From: Phytohabitans sp036906915
GTDB lineage: Bacteria; Actinomycetota; Actinomycetes; Mycobacteriales; Micromonosporaceae
Direction of reading: 5' to 3'
Assembly: GCF_036906915.1 (NCBI RefSeq)
Contig: NZ_JBAKHX010000028.1
Location: forward strand, 25,554 to 89,553
Length of the DNA stretch: 64,000 nt
Below, piece after piece: positions 34,221 through 42,525 of the stretch (position 1 is the stretch's first letter; each line of letters opens with the position of its first letter). A model generated the notes under the pieces. It searched no databases, was not told the origin of the DNA, and saw nothing but the letters and a program-made list of their open reading frames with translations. The position numbers were made by a program, and so were the translations under genes.

Positions 34221-35204
34221 ATGACGGAGCTTTCTGCGCGGCTGGAGACCGCTGGGCGGCTGCTCAAACTGCTGTCACTGCTACAGACCCCGCGTGAGTG
34301 GCCGGGCGGCGAGCTGGCCGAGCGCCTGGAGGTGAGCCTGCGCACAGTGCGGCGGGACGTGGAACGGCTGCGCGAGCTCGGATACCCGGTGCGGGCCACG
34401 ATGGGCGCGATCGGCGGGTACCGCCTGGTGGCGGGCGCGGCGATGCCGCCGCTGCTGCTGGATGACGAGGAGGCGGTGGCGATCGCGGTGGGCCTGCGAG
34501 CCGGCGCCGCCCAGGCCGTCGCCGGCATCGAGGAGGCCTCGGTACGCGCCCTGGCGAAGCTGGAGCAGGTGCTGCCGTCGCGGCTGCGGCAGCGGGTCGG
34601 GGCGCTCGGTGCCGCGACCGAGCCGATGCTGGCGTGGGAGCGGCCCACCGTCGCCCCGGAGACGCTGACCACGGTGGCGGGGGCGATCACCGGTCACGAG
34701 CGGCTGCGGTTCGGGTACCGGTCGCACGACGGCACCGCCAGCGACCGGCTCGTCGAGCCGCACCGCCTGGTGTCGGCGGGCCGCCGCTGGTACCTGGTCG
34801 CCTACGACTGTGAGCGCGGCGACTGGCGGACGTTCCGGATGGACCGGGTGTCCGGCCCGGCCCGCACCGGGGTGCGGGTGCCGCCCCGGCAGCTGCCCGC
34901 CGACGACGCGGCCACGTTCGTCACCCAGCAGCTGTCGGCGCTGGCCCGCACGTACCGGGCGGTGGTGACGTTGCACGCGCCGGCCGCTCAGGTGGCGGGC
35001 CGGGTCGGCGACGGGCCCGGCGACGTCGAGCCGATCGACGACAACTCGTGTCTGGTGCGCAGCCACACCGACACCCTGGAGTGGCTGGCGGTGCGCCTGG
35101 CGACGCTGGGCTGCGACTTCGAGGTCCACGAGCCGCCCGAGCTCGCCGAGTACCTGCGGGCACTCGGCGAGCGGGTGACGCGGGCGGTCACCGCAGCTTC
35201 GTGA
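34221..35204 (+). CDS. WYL-domain transcriptional regulator
   Basis: A 327-aa HTH_11/WYL protein. The N-terminal HTH (about 5-60) contains LLSLLQTPREWPGGELAERL, then VSLRTVRRDVERLRELGYPV and GGYRL. The WYL domain (about 155-220) includes FGYRSHDG and HRLVSAGRRWYLVAYD, followed by a C-terminal WCX-type domain. ATG 34221 is preceded by a region with an ATG-rich but weak ribosome site. It is divergent from an epoxide-hydrolase remnant. Confidence 0.9.
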   Translation: MTELSARLETAGRLLKLLSLLQTPREWPGGELAERLEVSLRTVRRDVERLRELGYPVRATMGAIGGYRLVAGAAMPPLLLDDEEAVAIAVGLRAGAAQAVAGIEEASVRALAKLEQVLPSRLRQRVGALGAATEPMLAWERPTVAPETLTTVAGAITGHERLRFGYRSHDGTASDRLVEPHRLVSAGRRWYLVAYDCERGDWRTFRMDRVSGPARTGVRVPPRQLPADDAATFVTQQLSALARTYRAVVTLHAPAAQVAGRVGDGPGDVEPIDDNSCLVRSHTDTLEWLAVRLATLGCDFEVHEPPELAEYLRALGERVTRAVTAAS

Positions 35205-35312
35205 CCAGGCGGCCCTCGATCGGTTCGACGGCGACGTGGTCCCACGGGAGACTTTGGACGTCCAGCGCGCCTCCACCGGTCCGCGCCGCCGCCGGCCTAG
35301 TATTCGGCGTCG

Positions 35313-36431
35313 ATGGACACCATGGCCGCCGCTGAGACCCGACCGTGCGCCAACTGCGGGCGGCCGGTCCCGCAGCGGGCCGCCGCCGGGCGCCCGTACC
35401 GCTACTGCCGCGACAACGACGGCGCCTGCCAGAAGGCGTCCCGCAACGTGCGGATGCGCCAGCGCAACGCCCCGGGCCTGGCTGGCCAGGTGGCCCGCGC
35501 CTGGGAGGTCGTCGACCGCCTCGACCAGGTCGTCGAGACCCTCGGTGAGGCGTTGCACGCCGAACTGTCCCCGGATGGCGTGGAGCGGCAGGTCGCCGAG
35601 ATCCGCGCCGAGGCCGCCGCCCAGGTCGCCGACGTGCGCGCGGAGGCGGCCGCCCAGGTCGCCGCCGCGCAGAACGAGCGCGACGAGGCCCGGCAGCAGG
35701 CGCGGGCCGCCGAGGTGGCGCTCGCCCAGGCGCGGCAGGTGGCTGACGAAGCGGTACGCGAAAAGGTGGCCGCCCAGGGCGATGCCGCACGGTCGGCGCA
35801 GGCCGCCGCGCGATCAGCCGAACTCGCCGAGGCGGCCGAGGCGGCCCGCGACGAGGCGCACCGCGCGGCCACCGCCGCCGACGCGCTGCGCCACCAGTCC
35901 GACCGCGACCGTGACGAGGCCCGCCGGGAGGCGCAGGCGCTGCGTCAGGAACGCGACACCGCCCACCGGGAGCTGGCCGAGGCCCGCCGCGACCGGGACA
36001 CCGCCCGCGCCGACGCCGACCGCGCCACCCGGTCCGCGACCGAGTCGCAGGCGCAGGCGGAACGGTTCCGCGCGGAGGCGGGCACCGCCGCTGACCAGGC
36101 CCGCACGGCCCGGTCGCAGGCCGAGGCCGCCGGCGCGGCGGCCTCCGACGCCCGCGCCCAGCTGGCCGCCGCCGACACCGACCGGGAACAGCTGCGGGCC
36201 CAGCTACGGGCCGCGCACGAGGCCGCGGCCGCCGCCGAGGGCCGGCTGGCGGAGCTGACCGTACGCCTGGCCGCCGCCGACGCCGACCGGGACGCCGCGC
36301 AGGCCCGCGCAGCGCAACTGTCCACCCAGGTCAGCGACCTGGCCGCCGCTTTGGCGAACCTGCGCCCGGCGCCCGCCCCGCCCGTACCTCAAAACGGACA
36401 AGAGGCCACGAACGCCGCCCACGGTCGATGA
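35313..36431 (+). CDS. Zinc-finger, alanine-rich coiled-coil protein
   Basis: A 372-aa protein with a four-cysteine finger at C12, C15, C32 and C39 (CANC ... YRYC ... GACQ), then a basic patch ASRNVRMRQR. A nearly continuous coiled coil of about 290 residues follows (65-355), rich in A, E, Q and R. The tail is proline-rich. The layout resembles KfrA-like or nucleoid-associated DNA-binding rods, but no family is recognised. There is no membrane helix or signal peptide. ATG 35313 is the start, with a second ATG at 35322. It stands alone upstream of rbpA with about 130 bp between. A DNA-binding or scaffold role is inference. Confidence 0.75.
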   Translation: MDTMAAAETRPCANCGRPVPQRAAAGRPYRYCRDNDGACQKASRNVRMRQRNAPGLAGQVARAWEVVDRLDQVVETLGEALHAELSPDGVERQVAEIRAEAAAQVADVRAEAAAQVAAAQNERDEARQQARAAEVALAQARQVADEAVREKVAAQGDAARSAQAAARSAELAEAAEAARDEAHRAATAADALRHQSDRDRDEARREAQALRQERDTAHRELAEARRDRDTARADADRATRSATESQAQAERFRAEAGTAADQARTARSQAEAAGAAASDARAQLAAADTDREQLRAQLRAAHEAAAAAEGRLAELTVRLAAADADRDAAQARAAQLSTQVSDLAAALANLRPAPAPPVPQNGQEATNAAHGR

Positions 36432-36562
36432 CGAGATCCAACTCCGGCTACTCTCGAATTGTCACCATGCCGAATCAGACCCGGGGCCGGTCGGGAATCG
36501 CCTGACCGACCTCTGTCGTTACATCCAGCAGACCAGCACCACAACCGAGGGGAAAGCCGATC

Positions 36563-36901
36563 ATGGGCGAGCGCATGCTGCGCGGGAGCCGTCTGGGAGC
36601 AGTCAGCTACGAGTCCGACCGCAACACCGAGCTGGCCCCGCGACAGACCCGCGAGTACCTCTGCGCCAAGGGTCACCGGTTCGAGGTGCCCTTCGCCGTC
36701 GACGCCGAGGTCCCGACGACCTGGGAGTGCAAGTTCGACGGCAGCGTCGCGCGCTTGGTCGACGGCAACGAGCCTGAGCAGAAGAAGGCCAAGCCCCCGC
36801 GCACGCACTGGGACATGCTTCTGGAGCGCCGTTCGATCGCCGAGCTGGAAGACATCCTCGCCGAGCGGCTCCAAGAGGTACGCAACCGGCGCGGTCGCTA
36901 G
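36563..36901 (+). CDS. rbpA: RNA polymerase-binding protein RbpA
   Basis: A 112-aa actinobacteria-specific transcription activator that binds RNA polymerase and the principal sigma factor. The sequence has the RbpA layout: an N-terminal tail (RGSRLGAVSYE), the core zinc-less beta domain (YLCAKGHRFEVPFA ... WECKFDG) and the basic linker plus sigma-interaction helix (THWDMLLERRSIAELEDILA). ATG 36563 follows GAGGGGAAAG. A clear terminator follows. It is a single-gene unit and converges on fxsA. Confidence 0.98.
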   Translation: MGERMLRGSRLGAVSYESDRNTELAPRQTREYLCAKGHRFEVPFAVDAEVPTTWECKFDGSVARLVDGNEPEQKKAKPPRTHWDMLLERRSIAELEDILAERLQEVRNRRGR

Positions 36902-36924
36902 ACCCGACCCGCGCACACCGACGA

Positions 36925-36952
36925 AAACGCCCCCGTTGTCGACGGGGGCGTT
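36925..36952. terminator. Rho-independent-type terminator of rbpA
   Basis: A GC stem AACGCCCCCGT / ACGGGGGCGTT with a 5-base loop lies 24 bp after the rbpA stop and is followed by TTCG on the plus strand and preceded by an A-run, so it may also serve the convergent fxsA operon. Confidence 0.85.
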
Positions 36953-36960
36953 TCGTATGT

Positions 36961-37428
36961 CTAGACGATCTCGCCCTCGATGGGGGTGTCGCGCTCGGGA
37001 CTGCCCTGGTGCACCTTGACCTTGCGGGGGCCGAACAGGTCACCGGCCACCATCGCGGACACCCGCTTCTCGGCCCAGCGTTGCGTGCCGCGGCGCGCCA
37101 GCGCCCGTACCGGCGGGATCACCAGCAGCAGCCCGGCCACCCCGGTGACGAAGCCGGGCACCGTCAACAGGACGCCGGCCAGCAACCCGACCAGGCCGTC
37201 GGTGCCCCGCTCACCGGGCGGCTGCCCGGCGTTGGCGGCGGCGACGAACCCGCGCCACGCGCGCATGCCCTCCCGGCGCAGCAGGGAAGCGCCGAGCACC
37301 GACAGGGCCGCGACGGCCAGCAGCGTCCAGCCGAAGCCGATCCACCGGGACATCAGCACGAACGCGGCGATCTCCAGGATCGCCGTCAACGCCAGGAGCA
37401 ACGGGGTGAGTGCGAGCGAACGCCTCAT
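36961..37428 (-). CDS. fxsA: FxsA-family membrane protein
   Basis: A 155-aa protein of the FxsA/YtzA family with three to four membrane helices (about 8-50 and 85-110). It includes the conserved GWTLLAVAALSVLGASLLRR segment and the LLLTVPGFVTGVAGLLLVIPP-like region. In E. coli FxsA suppresses phage T7 exclusion; the normal role is unknown. Its start overlaps the mannosyltransferase stop by 4 bp, so it is the last gene of a lnt-ppm1-fxsA operon. Confidence 0.92.
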   Translation of the reverse strand: MRRSLALTPLLLALTAILEIAAFVLMSRWIGFGWTLLAVAALSVLGASLLRREGMRAWRGFVAAANAGQPPGERGTDGLVGLLAGVLLTVPGFVTGVAGLLLVIPPVRALARRGTQRWAEKRVSAMVAGDLFGPRKVKVHQGSPERDTPIEGEIV

Positions 37429-38186
37429 CTGTCCAGCATGACACGGCGCAGCGACGTGGTGCGTGCCCGTAGTCCCCAGCCGGCGACCCGCACCAGCGCC
37501 TCACCGACGATGGCGGGGCTCATCTTGCTGGCGCCGCGTTCGCGTTCGACGAAAGTGATCGGCACTTCGACCACGCGCAGCCCTTCCCGTACCGCGCGCC
37601 ACGCCAGGTCGACCTGGAAGCAGTACCCCTGCGACGAGACCGAACCCGCGTCGATCTTGTCGAGGACGGCCAGCCGGTACGCCCGGTAGCCGCCGGTGGC
37701 GTCGCGTATCGGGATACCCAGCATCAGCCGCGTGTACAGGTTGCCGCCGCGGGACAGCAGCAGCCGGTGCGCGGGCCAGTTCTTCACGCTGCCGCCCTCG
37801 ACCCAGCGCGAGCCGAGGACCGCGTCGGCCTCGCGCAGCGCGTCGAGCAGCCGGGGCAGTTCCTCGGGTGCGTGGGAGCCGTCGGCGTCCATCTCCACGA
37901 CGGCGTCGTACCCGTGCTCGCGCGCCCACGCGAACCCGGCCACGTACGCCGCGCCCAGGCCCTGCTTGCCGGGCCGGTGCAGCACGTGGACGCGCGGGTC
38001 GTCGGCGGCGAGCCGGTCGGCGAGGGCGCCGGTGCCGTCGGGGCTGTTGTCGTCGGCGACCAGCACGTCGACGCACGGCACGGCGCGGCGGAGCCGGTCG
38101 GTGATGACGCCCAGGTTGTCGGCCTCGTTGTAGGTGGGGATGACGACGAGGACCCGGCCCACGCCGGGGTAGCCGGCCTCAGCCAC
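37425..38186 (-). CDS. ppm1: Polyprenol-monophosphate mannose synthase (Ppm1-like)
   Basis: A 253-aa GT2-family glycosyltransferase that makes polyprenol-phosphate-mannose, the mannose donor for lipoglycans and protein O-mannosylation. Motifs are VVIPTYNEADNL, the nucleotide-binding ADDNSPDGTG and the metal-binding DADGSH, then the GSRWVEGGSVKNWP loop. It is soluble, without the C-terminal membrane helices of some DPM enzymes. GTG 38186 overlaps lnt by 8 bp. Mycobacterial Ppm1 is fused to an Lnt domain; here the two are separate but coupled. Confidence 0.95.
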   Translation of the reverse strand: MAEAGYPGVGRVLVVIPTYNEADNLGVITDRLRRAVPCVDVLVADDNSPDGTGALADRLAADDPRVHVLHRPGKQGLGAAYVAGFAWAREHGYDAVVEMDADGSHAPEELPRLLDALREADAVLGSRWVEGGSVKNWPAHRLLLSRGGNLYTRLMLGIPIRDATGGYRAYRLAVLDKIDAGSVSSQGYCFQVDLAWRAVREGLRVVEVPITFVERERGASKMSPAIVGEALVRVAGWGLRARTTSLRRVMLDR

Positions 38187-39753
38187 GGACCCGCAGCCGC
38201 ACGGCCCCGCCGACGACACCCAAGAACAGCACCACCAGCAGCACCTCCGGCCAGTACCCCAGCCGGGTGGCCAGCGTGCGCGCACCGGATGGCGCCAACT
38301 CCCTGACCACGACCTCCTGGGTATTGAAGTCCGTCGCATCGTAGACGGTGCCGTGGGCGTCGACGAAACCAGACACCCCGACGGTGGAGGCCATCAGCGC
38401 CGACCGGCCGTGCTCGACGGCCCGCAGCCGCACCATCGCCAGTTGCTGCCGGGCCTCGGCCTCGTCGAACGTGGCGTTGTTCGTCTGTACGACCAGGATG
38501 CCGGCGCCGCCGGTGACGGTGTCGCGCACGACCTCGTCGTAGGCGACCTCGAAGCAGATCACGTCGCCGATGACGACCGGGCCGGTGCGGATCACGCCGG
38601 GATGGTCGCCGGGCACCATGTCGCGTACCCGGTCCACCTCGGCGCTGACCTTGCGGGCGAGGGAGCGCAGCGGGATGTACTCGCCGAACGGCACCGGGTG
38701 CCGTTTGACGTACATCTGCTCGGTGTCGACGCCGGCGCCCGGCCGCCACAGCAGGCCCACGTTGCGCACCTGCCCCTGCTCCGGTCCCTGCAGGACGGCG
38801 CCGACGAGGATCGGCACCCCGATCGCGGCGACGGCGTCGTCGATGCGGCCGGCGGCGTCGGCGTTGCGCAGCGGGTCGATGTCGCTGGCGTTCTCCGGCC
38901 AGATCACCAGGTCGGGGCGCGGCTCCTGGCCGGCGGCGACCCGGCCGGCGAGGGCGATGGTGGCGTTGACGTGGTTGTCGAGGACGGCGCGGCGCTGGGC
39001 GTTGAAGTCCAGACCCATCCGCGGCACGTTGCCCTGCACGATCGCGACCCGCACCGGCGTGCCGGACGGGGTGTGCAGCGGCACCAGGAACCCGGCGGCG
39101 CTGACGGCGACCGCGCCGGCTACAAGCCCGCCAGTCATGATCGGGGCGCGGTCGCGGATGCGCCAGGCGGCCGCCACGAGAAGGCCGCCGGCCAGGGCGA
39201 CGGCGAACGTGACCAGCGGCGCCCCGCCGATCGCGGCGAGGCCCACGAACGGGGAGCCGTCCTGGCTGAACGCGAGCCGTCCCCACGGGAACCCGCCGTA
39301 GGGTGCCCGGTCACGGAACGCTTCCTGCGCCACCCACAGCAGCGCCACCGATCCAGGCCACACCCACGGGTGCCGGTCGACGAGCTTGCTGAGGGTGGCG
39401 CCGGCCCCGCCGAGCAGCCCCAGGAACGCGGCCTCCAGCGTGGACAGCAGCAGCCACGGCACGAACCCGGTGTGCAGGTTGGTCCAGCGCAGCAGCAGCG
39501 CGAACAGGGTCAGCCCGGCCAGCAGGCCCAGGCCCAGGCCGGCCCGGAACCGGCGCCGGTGCACCGCCGCGGCCAGCAGCGCCACCCCGGCTGGGGCGAG
39601 GAACCACAGCCCGTACGGCGGGAACGCCAGCAGCAGCAGCAGACCGGCGGCCACCGCCGCGGCCACCGCGACCGGCAGCGGCAGGGGGCGCGGCGGTCTG
39701 TCTTCGCTGTCGCCGTCGCTCACCGCGGTCTCGGCTGGCTCCACCATCGTCAC
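38179..39753 (-). CDS. lnt: Apolipoprotein N-acyltransferase
   Basis: A 524-aa membrane enzyme that adds the third acyl chain to lipoproteins. About six to seven helices occupy residues 25-220, followed by the nitrilase-like domain. The catalytic triad is visible as Glu in WPENASDID, Lys in VKRHPVPFGEY and Cys in VICFEVAYDE. A C-terminal helix closes the protein. GTG-rich flanks make the ATG at 39753 the natural start. Its 3' end overlaps the mannose synthase gene by 8 bp, the conserved actinobacterial partnership. Confidence 0.96.
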   Translation of the reverse strand: MTMVEPAETAVSDGDSEDRPPRPLPLPVAVAAAVAAGLLLLLAFPPYGLWFLAPAGVALLAAAVHRRRFRAGLGLGLLAGLTLFALLLRWTNLHTGFVPWLLLSTLEAAFLGLLGGAGATLSKLVDRHPWVWPGSVALLWVAQEAFRDRAPYGGFPWGRLAFSQDGSPFVGLAAIGGAPLVTFAVALAGGLLVAAAWRIRDRAPIMTGGLVAGAVAVSAAGFLVPLHTPSGTPVRVAIVQGNVPRMGLDFNAQRRAVLDNHVNATIALAGRVAAGQEPRPDLVIWPENASDIDPLRNADAAGRIDDAVAAIGVPILVGAVLQGPEQGQVRNVGLLWRPGAGVDTEQMYVKRHPVPFGEYIPLRSLARKVSAEVDRVRDMVPGDHPGVIRTGPVVIGDVICFEVAYDEVVRDTVTGGAGILVVQTNNATFDEAEARQQLAMVRLRAVEHGRSALMASTVGVSGFVDAHGTVYDATDFNTQEVVVRELAPSGARTLATRLGYWPEVLLVVLFLGVVGGAVRLRVRG

Positions 39754-40115
39754 CCGCCGAACAGTACCGCCGAACGATCACCGGATGGGAAATCGGGGCG
39801 CCACCTGTGGCGGCGCCCCGATGCTCCGAAGCCCTCCCCCGGCCGGTGCGGCAGTTGACCCGCCGCGACCTTCGGACCGACGGGACGCGTACTGGCTGCC
39901 CACGCCGCGCCGTTGTCTACTGGCCGCGGTACCCCCCTGCCCACACACCGGACAACGACCGGTTCGCGCCGCCCCGCCGACCCCCGCCCTCTGGACCTGG
40001 TGAGACTGGCCCTCCGAGGGGCACCGCTCGGCCAGCGGGCGAAGGGACGAAGCGAACAACAGCCGCTTTCCCGTAGTAGGACCTAAAGACGGTACGCGCC
40101 GGACCGGGTGGGCTG
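39754..40115. other. 362-bp GC-rich intergenic region
   Basis: No gene is supported on either strand. It holds a strong hairpin at 39792-39822 and a wide GTTGTC/GACAAC inverted pair near 39914 and 39952. It could contain the lnt promoter and an untranslated leader or small RNA, but I could match no known RNA family. Confidence 0.45.
39792..39822 (-). terminator. Hairpin between the lysine operon and lnt
   Basis: ATCGGGGCGCC and GGCGCCCCGAT are perfect 11-bp inverted arms. On the minus strand the hairpin is followed by TTTCCC, so it could end transcripts coming from the lysine-degradation operon before lnt. Confidence 0.6.
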
Positions 40116-41411
40116 TCAACCATCTCGGCGTGTCGGCGCCCGGCGTGTTTCGATGTGATCTTTCACAAGTGCGAGCGCGGCCGCCGGGTGGTCACCCGCG
40201 AGGAGGCCGGCGGCGGCCAGGACGTAATCGCTGTCGACAACCCGGCCCGCGGCCCGCGGCACCGGCCACCCGCCGCCGTGGTCCGCCAGCAGGGCGTCGA
40301 GTACGCCCAGCGCGTCAGCCGGCTTCGCGTGCCGCAGCGCCCCGCCCGAGCCCACGACCAGCCGCACGTCCCGCAGATCCCGCCGGCCCCGTCCGCCCGG
40401 CTCCCCACGGGCGTGGCGGCGCAGCGCCACCGTCGCGGCGAGCGTGGCCAGCTCCCGGTCGGCGCCGTCGTCGGTCAGCAGCCCGGGGTCGGCGGCGCGC
40501 GCCGCGGCCTGCTGCGCCAGTCCACTGTGGGCGATCCGCTCGGCGGTGGCCGCGGCCAGTACGCCGGGCGCGTTCCACCGCACCCCGAGGTCACCTTCCA
40601 CAGTGCGGGCCCGGGCCAGCGTCCCGGCCGCCTCGGCCAGCTGCTCCGCACCGGGCGGCAGCGCCGAATACACGTCCGTGGTGGCGCCGCCCACGTCGAC
40701 GACGAGCAGGCCACCGCCGGTGTGGTCGGCCAGCAACTCCACCGCCGTCAGCACCGCGTCCGGGGTGGCCGCCCTGACCAGCCGCGCGAACTCCCGGCCG
40801 AACCGGCCGCCGATCACATGCCGCAGGAACATCTCCCGGATCGCCGCCCGCGCCGGCCCCGGATCGAGCACCCCGATGCGGGGCAACACGTTCGCGGTCA
40901 CCACGGCGTGCGGCAGCACGGCGGTCACCTCGCCGCGGGCGTCCGCGTTACCGGCGACCACGGTAGGCACCCGCCACCGGCTCAGCCGCTTCGCGTTGTG
41001 CACAAGGGTCTCCGCGTCACCGCCGTCGGTGCCGCCCACCAGCAGCAGCACGTCCGGCCGCGCCGCGCGCACCCCGGCCAGCCCCGCCCGGTCCAGCCGC
41101 CCCGCCGCCACGTGCACCACCCGCGCCCCGGCCGACAACCCGACCCGGTGTCCGGCCTGCGCGGTGACGAGCTCCTCGTACCCGATCACCGCCAACCGCA
41201 GCCCGCCACCGGCCGAGGAGCACACGTACCACTCGTCCGCCGCTCGCGGGCCTGCGGCGCCGCTCGCGGCGACGGCGGCCCTCAGGCCCGCGAGCGGTCC
41301 CTCGGCGAGCGTCGTCGGGTGCGCCGCAGTCGCCACCAGGCCGCCGCCGGCCACGTCGACCACGGCCACCTTCGTGTACGTCGAGCCGACATCGGCGCAC
41401 ACCACCCTCAC
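40116..41411 (-). CDS. MutL/GlmL-like ASKHA ATPase (aminomutase reactivase candidate)
   Basis: A 431-aa protein of the glutamate-mutase MutL (GlmL) family with the actin/Hsp70-like ATPase fold. Phosphate and connect motifs are visible: ADVGSTYTKVAVVD at the N-terminus, LLLVGGTDGGDAET, and VVDVGGATTDVYSAL in the middle. MutL-like proteins accompany B12-dependent carbon-skeleton and amino mutases and probably help reactivate them. Start GTG 41411 overlaps kal by 4 bp, making it the last gene of the kam operon. Reactivation of KamDE is the best guess; the reactivase in lysine-fermenting clostridia is likewise encoded beside kamDE. Confidence 0.85.
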   Translation of the reverse strand: MRVVCADVGSTYTKVAVVDVAGGGLVATAAHPTTLAEGPLAGLRAAVAASGAAGPRAADEWYVCSSAGGGLRLAVIGYEELVTAQAGHRVGLSAGARVVHVAAGRLDRAGLAGVRAARPDVLLLVGGTDGGDAETLVHNAKRLSRWRVPTVVAGNADARGEVTAVLPHAVVTANVLPRIGVLDPGPARAAIREMFLRHVIGGRFGREFARLVRAATPDAVLTAVELLADHTGGGLLVVDVGGATTDVYSALPPGAEQLAEAAGTLARARTVEGDLGVRWNAPGVLAAATAERIAHSGLAQQAAARAADPGLLTDDGADRELATLAATVALRRHARGEPGGRGRRDLRDVRLVVGSGGALRHAKPADALGVLDALLADHGGGWPVPRAAGRVVDSDYVLAAAGLLAGDHPAAALALVKDHIETRRAPTRRDG

Positions 41412-41773
41412 GGCACCACAACGGTCCCCACGGCGCTCACCGCGACGATCGGCGGGTCCAGCACCTGCGCCTTCGACCCCTCGGTGCCCCGGCACACCAC
41501 CCGGCACGTGAACTCGACGGTCCGGCTGCGCGAGCCCATCCGGGTGACGGTGGCGGTCGCCTCGACCACGTCACCGGCCCGGATCGGCGCCTTGAACTGC
41601 ACGTCCGAGTAGGACGCGAACAGCCCCTCGTCCCCGTCGGTACGGATACACACCTCGGTTGCCACGTCTCCGAACAACCCGAGCGCGTAGGCCCCGTCGA
41701 CGAGACTCCCCGCGTAGTGCGCGTGCGAATACGGCACATACCGCCGGTGCGTAACCGTCAAACCCACACTCAC
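41408..41773 (-). CDS. kal: 3-Aminobutyryl-CoA ammonia-lyase
   Basis: A 121-aa single hotdog-fold protein. It matches the Kal family, which releases ammonia from L-3-aminobutyryl-CoA to give crotonyl-CoA in the lysine pathway: RRYVPYSHAHYAGSLVDGAY, then FGDVATEVCIRTDGDEGLFA and the VEFTCRVVCRG strand. Start GTG 41773 overlaps kamE by 4 bp, and its stop overlaps the MutL-like gene by 4 bp. Context between kamE and the mutase chaperone strongly supports the call over a generic thioesterase. Confidence 0.88.
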   Translation of the reverse strand: MSVGLTVTHRRYVPYSHAHYAGSLVDGAYALGLFGDVATEVCIRTDGDEGLFASYSDVQFKAPIRAGDVVEATATVTRMGSRSRTVEFTCRVVCRGTEGSKAQVLDPPIVAVSAVGTVVVP

Positions 41774-42525
41774 GCCTTCGCCCTCCCGTTTCCCGCCCCC
41801 GCCGGCACCAGCGCCGAAACCAGATAGCTGGCCACCTCGCGCGGGGTGGTGCCGCGCCCGAAGATCCGGTCCACGCCCAGCTCGCCGGCCATCGTCTCGT
41901 CGAACCGCGGCCCACCCACCACCAGCAGCGGTCGCCGCCCCGCCGCGAACGCCTCCCGGAACGCCGCCGACATCTCCCGCGTGTTGGTCAGGTGCGCGTC
42001 CCGCTGGGTGACCACCTGCGACACCAGCACCGCGTCGGCCTTCTCCGCCCGGGCCGCCTCGACCAGCTCCGGCACCGTCACCTGCGCCCCCAGGTTGGTG
42101 ACCTTCAACTCCCGGTAGTACTCCAGGCCCTTCTCGCCGGCGATGCCCTTGACGTTGAGGATCGCGTCGATCCCGACGGTGTGCGCGTCGGTGCCGATGC
42201 ACGCGCCGACCACCGACAGCTTGCGCCGCAGCCGCCGCTTCACCACCGTGTTGACGTCCTTGGCGGTCAGCAGCGGGTAGTCCCGCTCCACCACGTTGAC
42301 CGTTGCCAGATCGACCAGGTGGTTCACCCGCCCGTAGACGACGAAGAACGTGAACCCGTCACCCATCTGGCGGGCGTGCACCAGCATCGCCGGCTCCATG
42401 CCCATCTTCCCGGCCAGCTGCAACGCCGCCCCCTCAGCGCGCTTGTCGTGCGGCACCGGCAGCGTGAACGACACCTGCACCATCCCGTCGCCGGTGGTGT
42501 CCCCGTACGGCCGCACGACGCTCAC
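41770..42525 (-). CDS. kamE: Lysine 5,6-aminomutase beta (B12-binding) subunit
   Basis: A 251-aa adenosylcobalamin-binding subunit. The DxHxxG B12 motif is GTDAHTVGID, and the downstream VSQVVTQRDAHLTN and VVGGPRFD segments complete the Rossmann domain. NVKGIAGEKGLE contains the conserved lysine that in the clostridial enzyme forms a Schiff base with pyridoxal phosphate. With KamD it converts beta-lysine to 3,5-diaminohexanoate. GTG 42525 overlaps the kamD stop by 4 bp, so the subunits are co-translated. Confidence 0.95.
   Translation of the reverse strand: MSVVRPYGDTTGDGMVQVSFTLPVPHDKRAEGAALQLAGKMGMEPAMLVHARQMGDGFTFFVVYGRVNHLVDLATVNVVERDYPLLTAKDVNTVVKRRLRRKLSVVGACIGTDAHTVGIDAILNVKGIAGEKGLEYYRELKVTNLGAQVTVPELVEAARAEKADAVLVSQVVTQRDAHLTNTREMSAAFREAFAAGRRPLLVVGGPRFDETMAGELGVDRIFGRGTTPREVASYLVSALVPAGAGNGRAKA

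Noticed and set aside
39754..40115. RNase P RNA, tmRNA or SRP RNA in the lnt gap
   Set aside because: None of the conserved core sequences of these RNAs was found on either strand.
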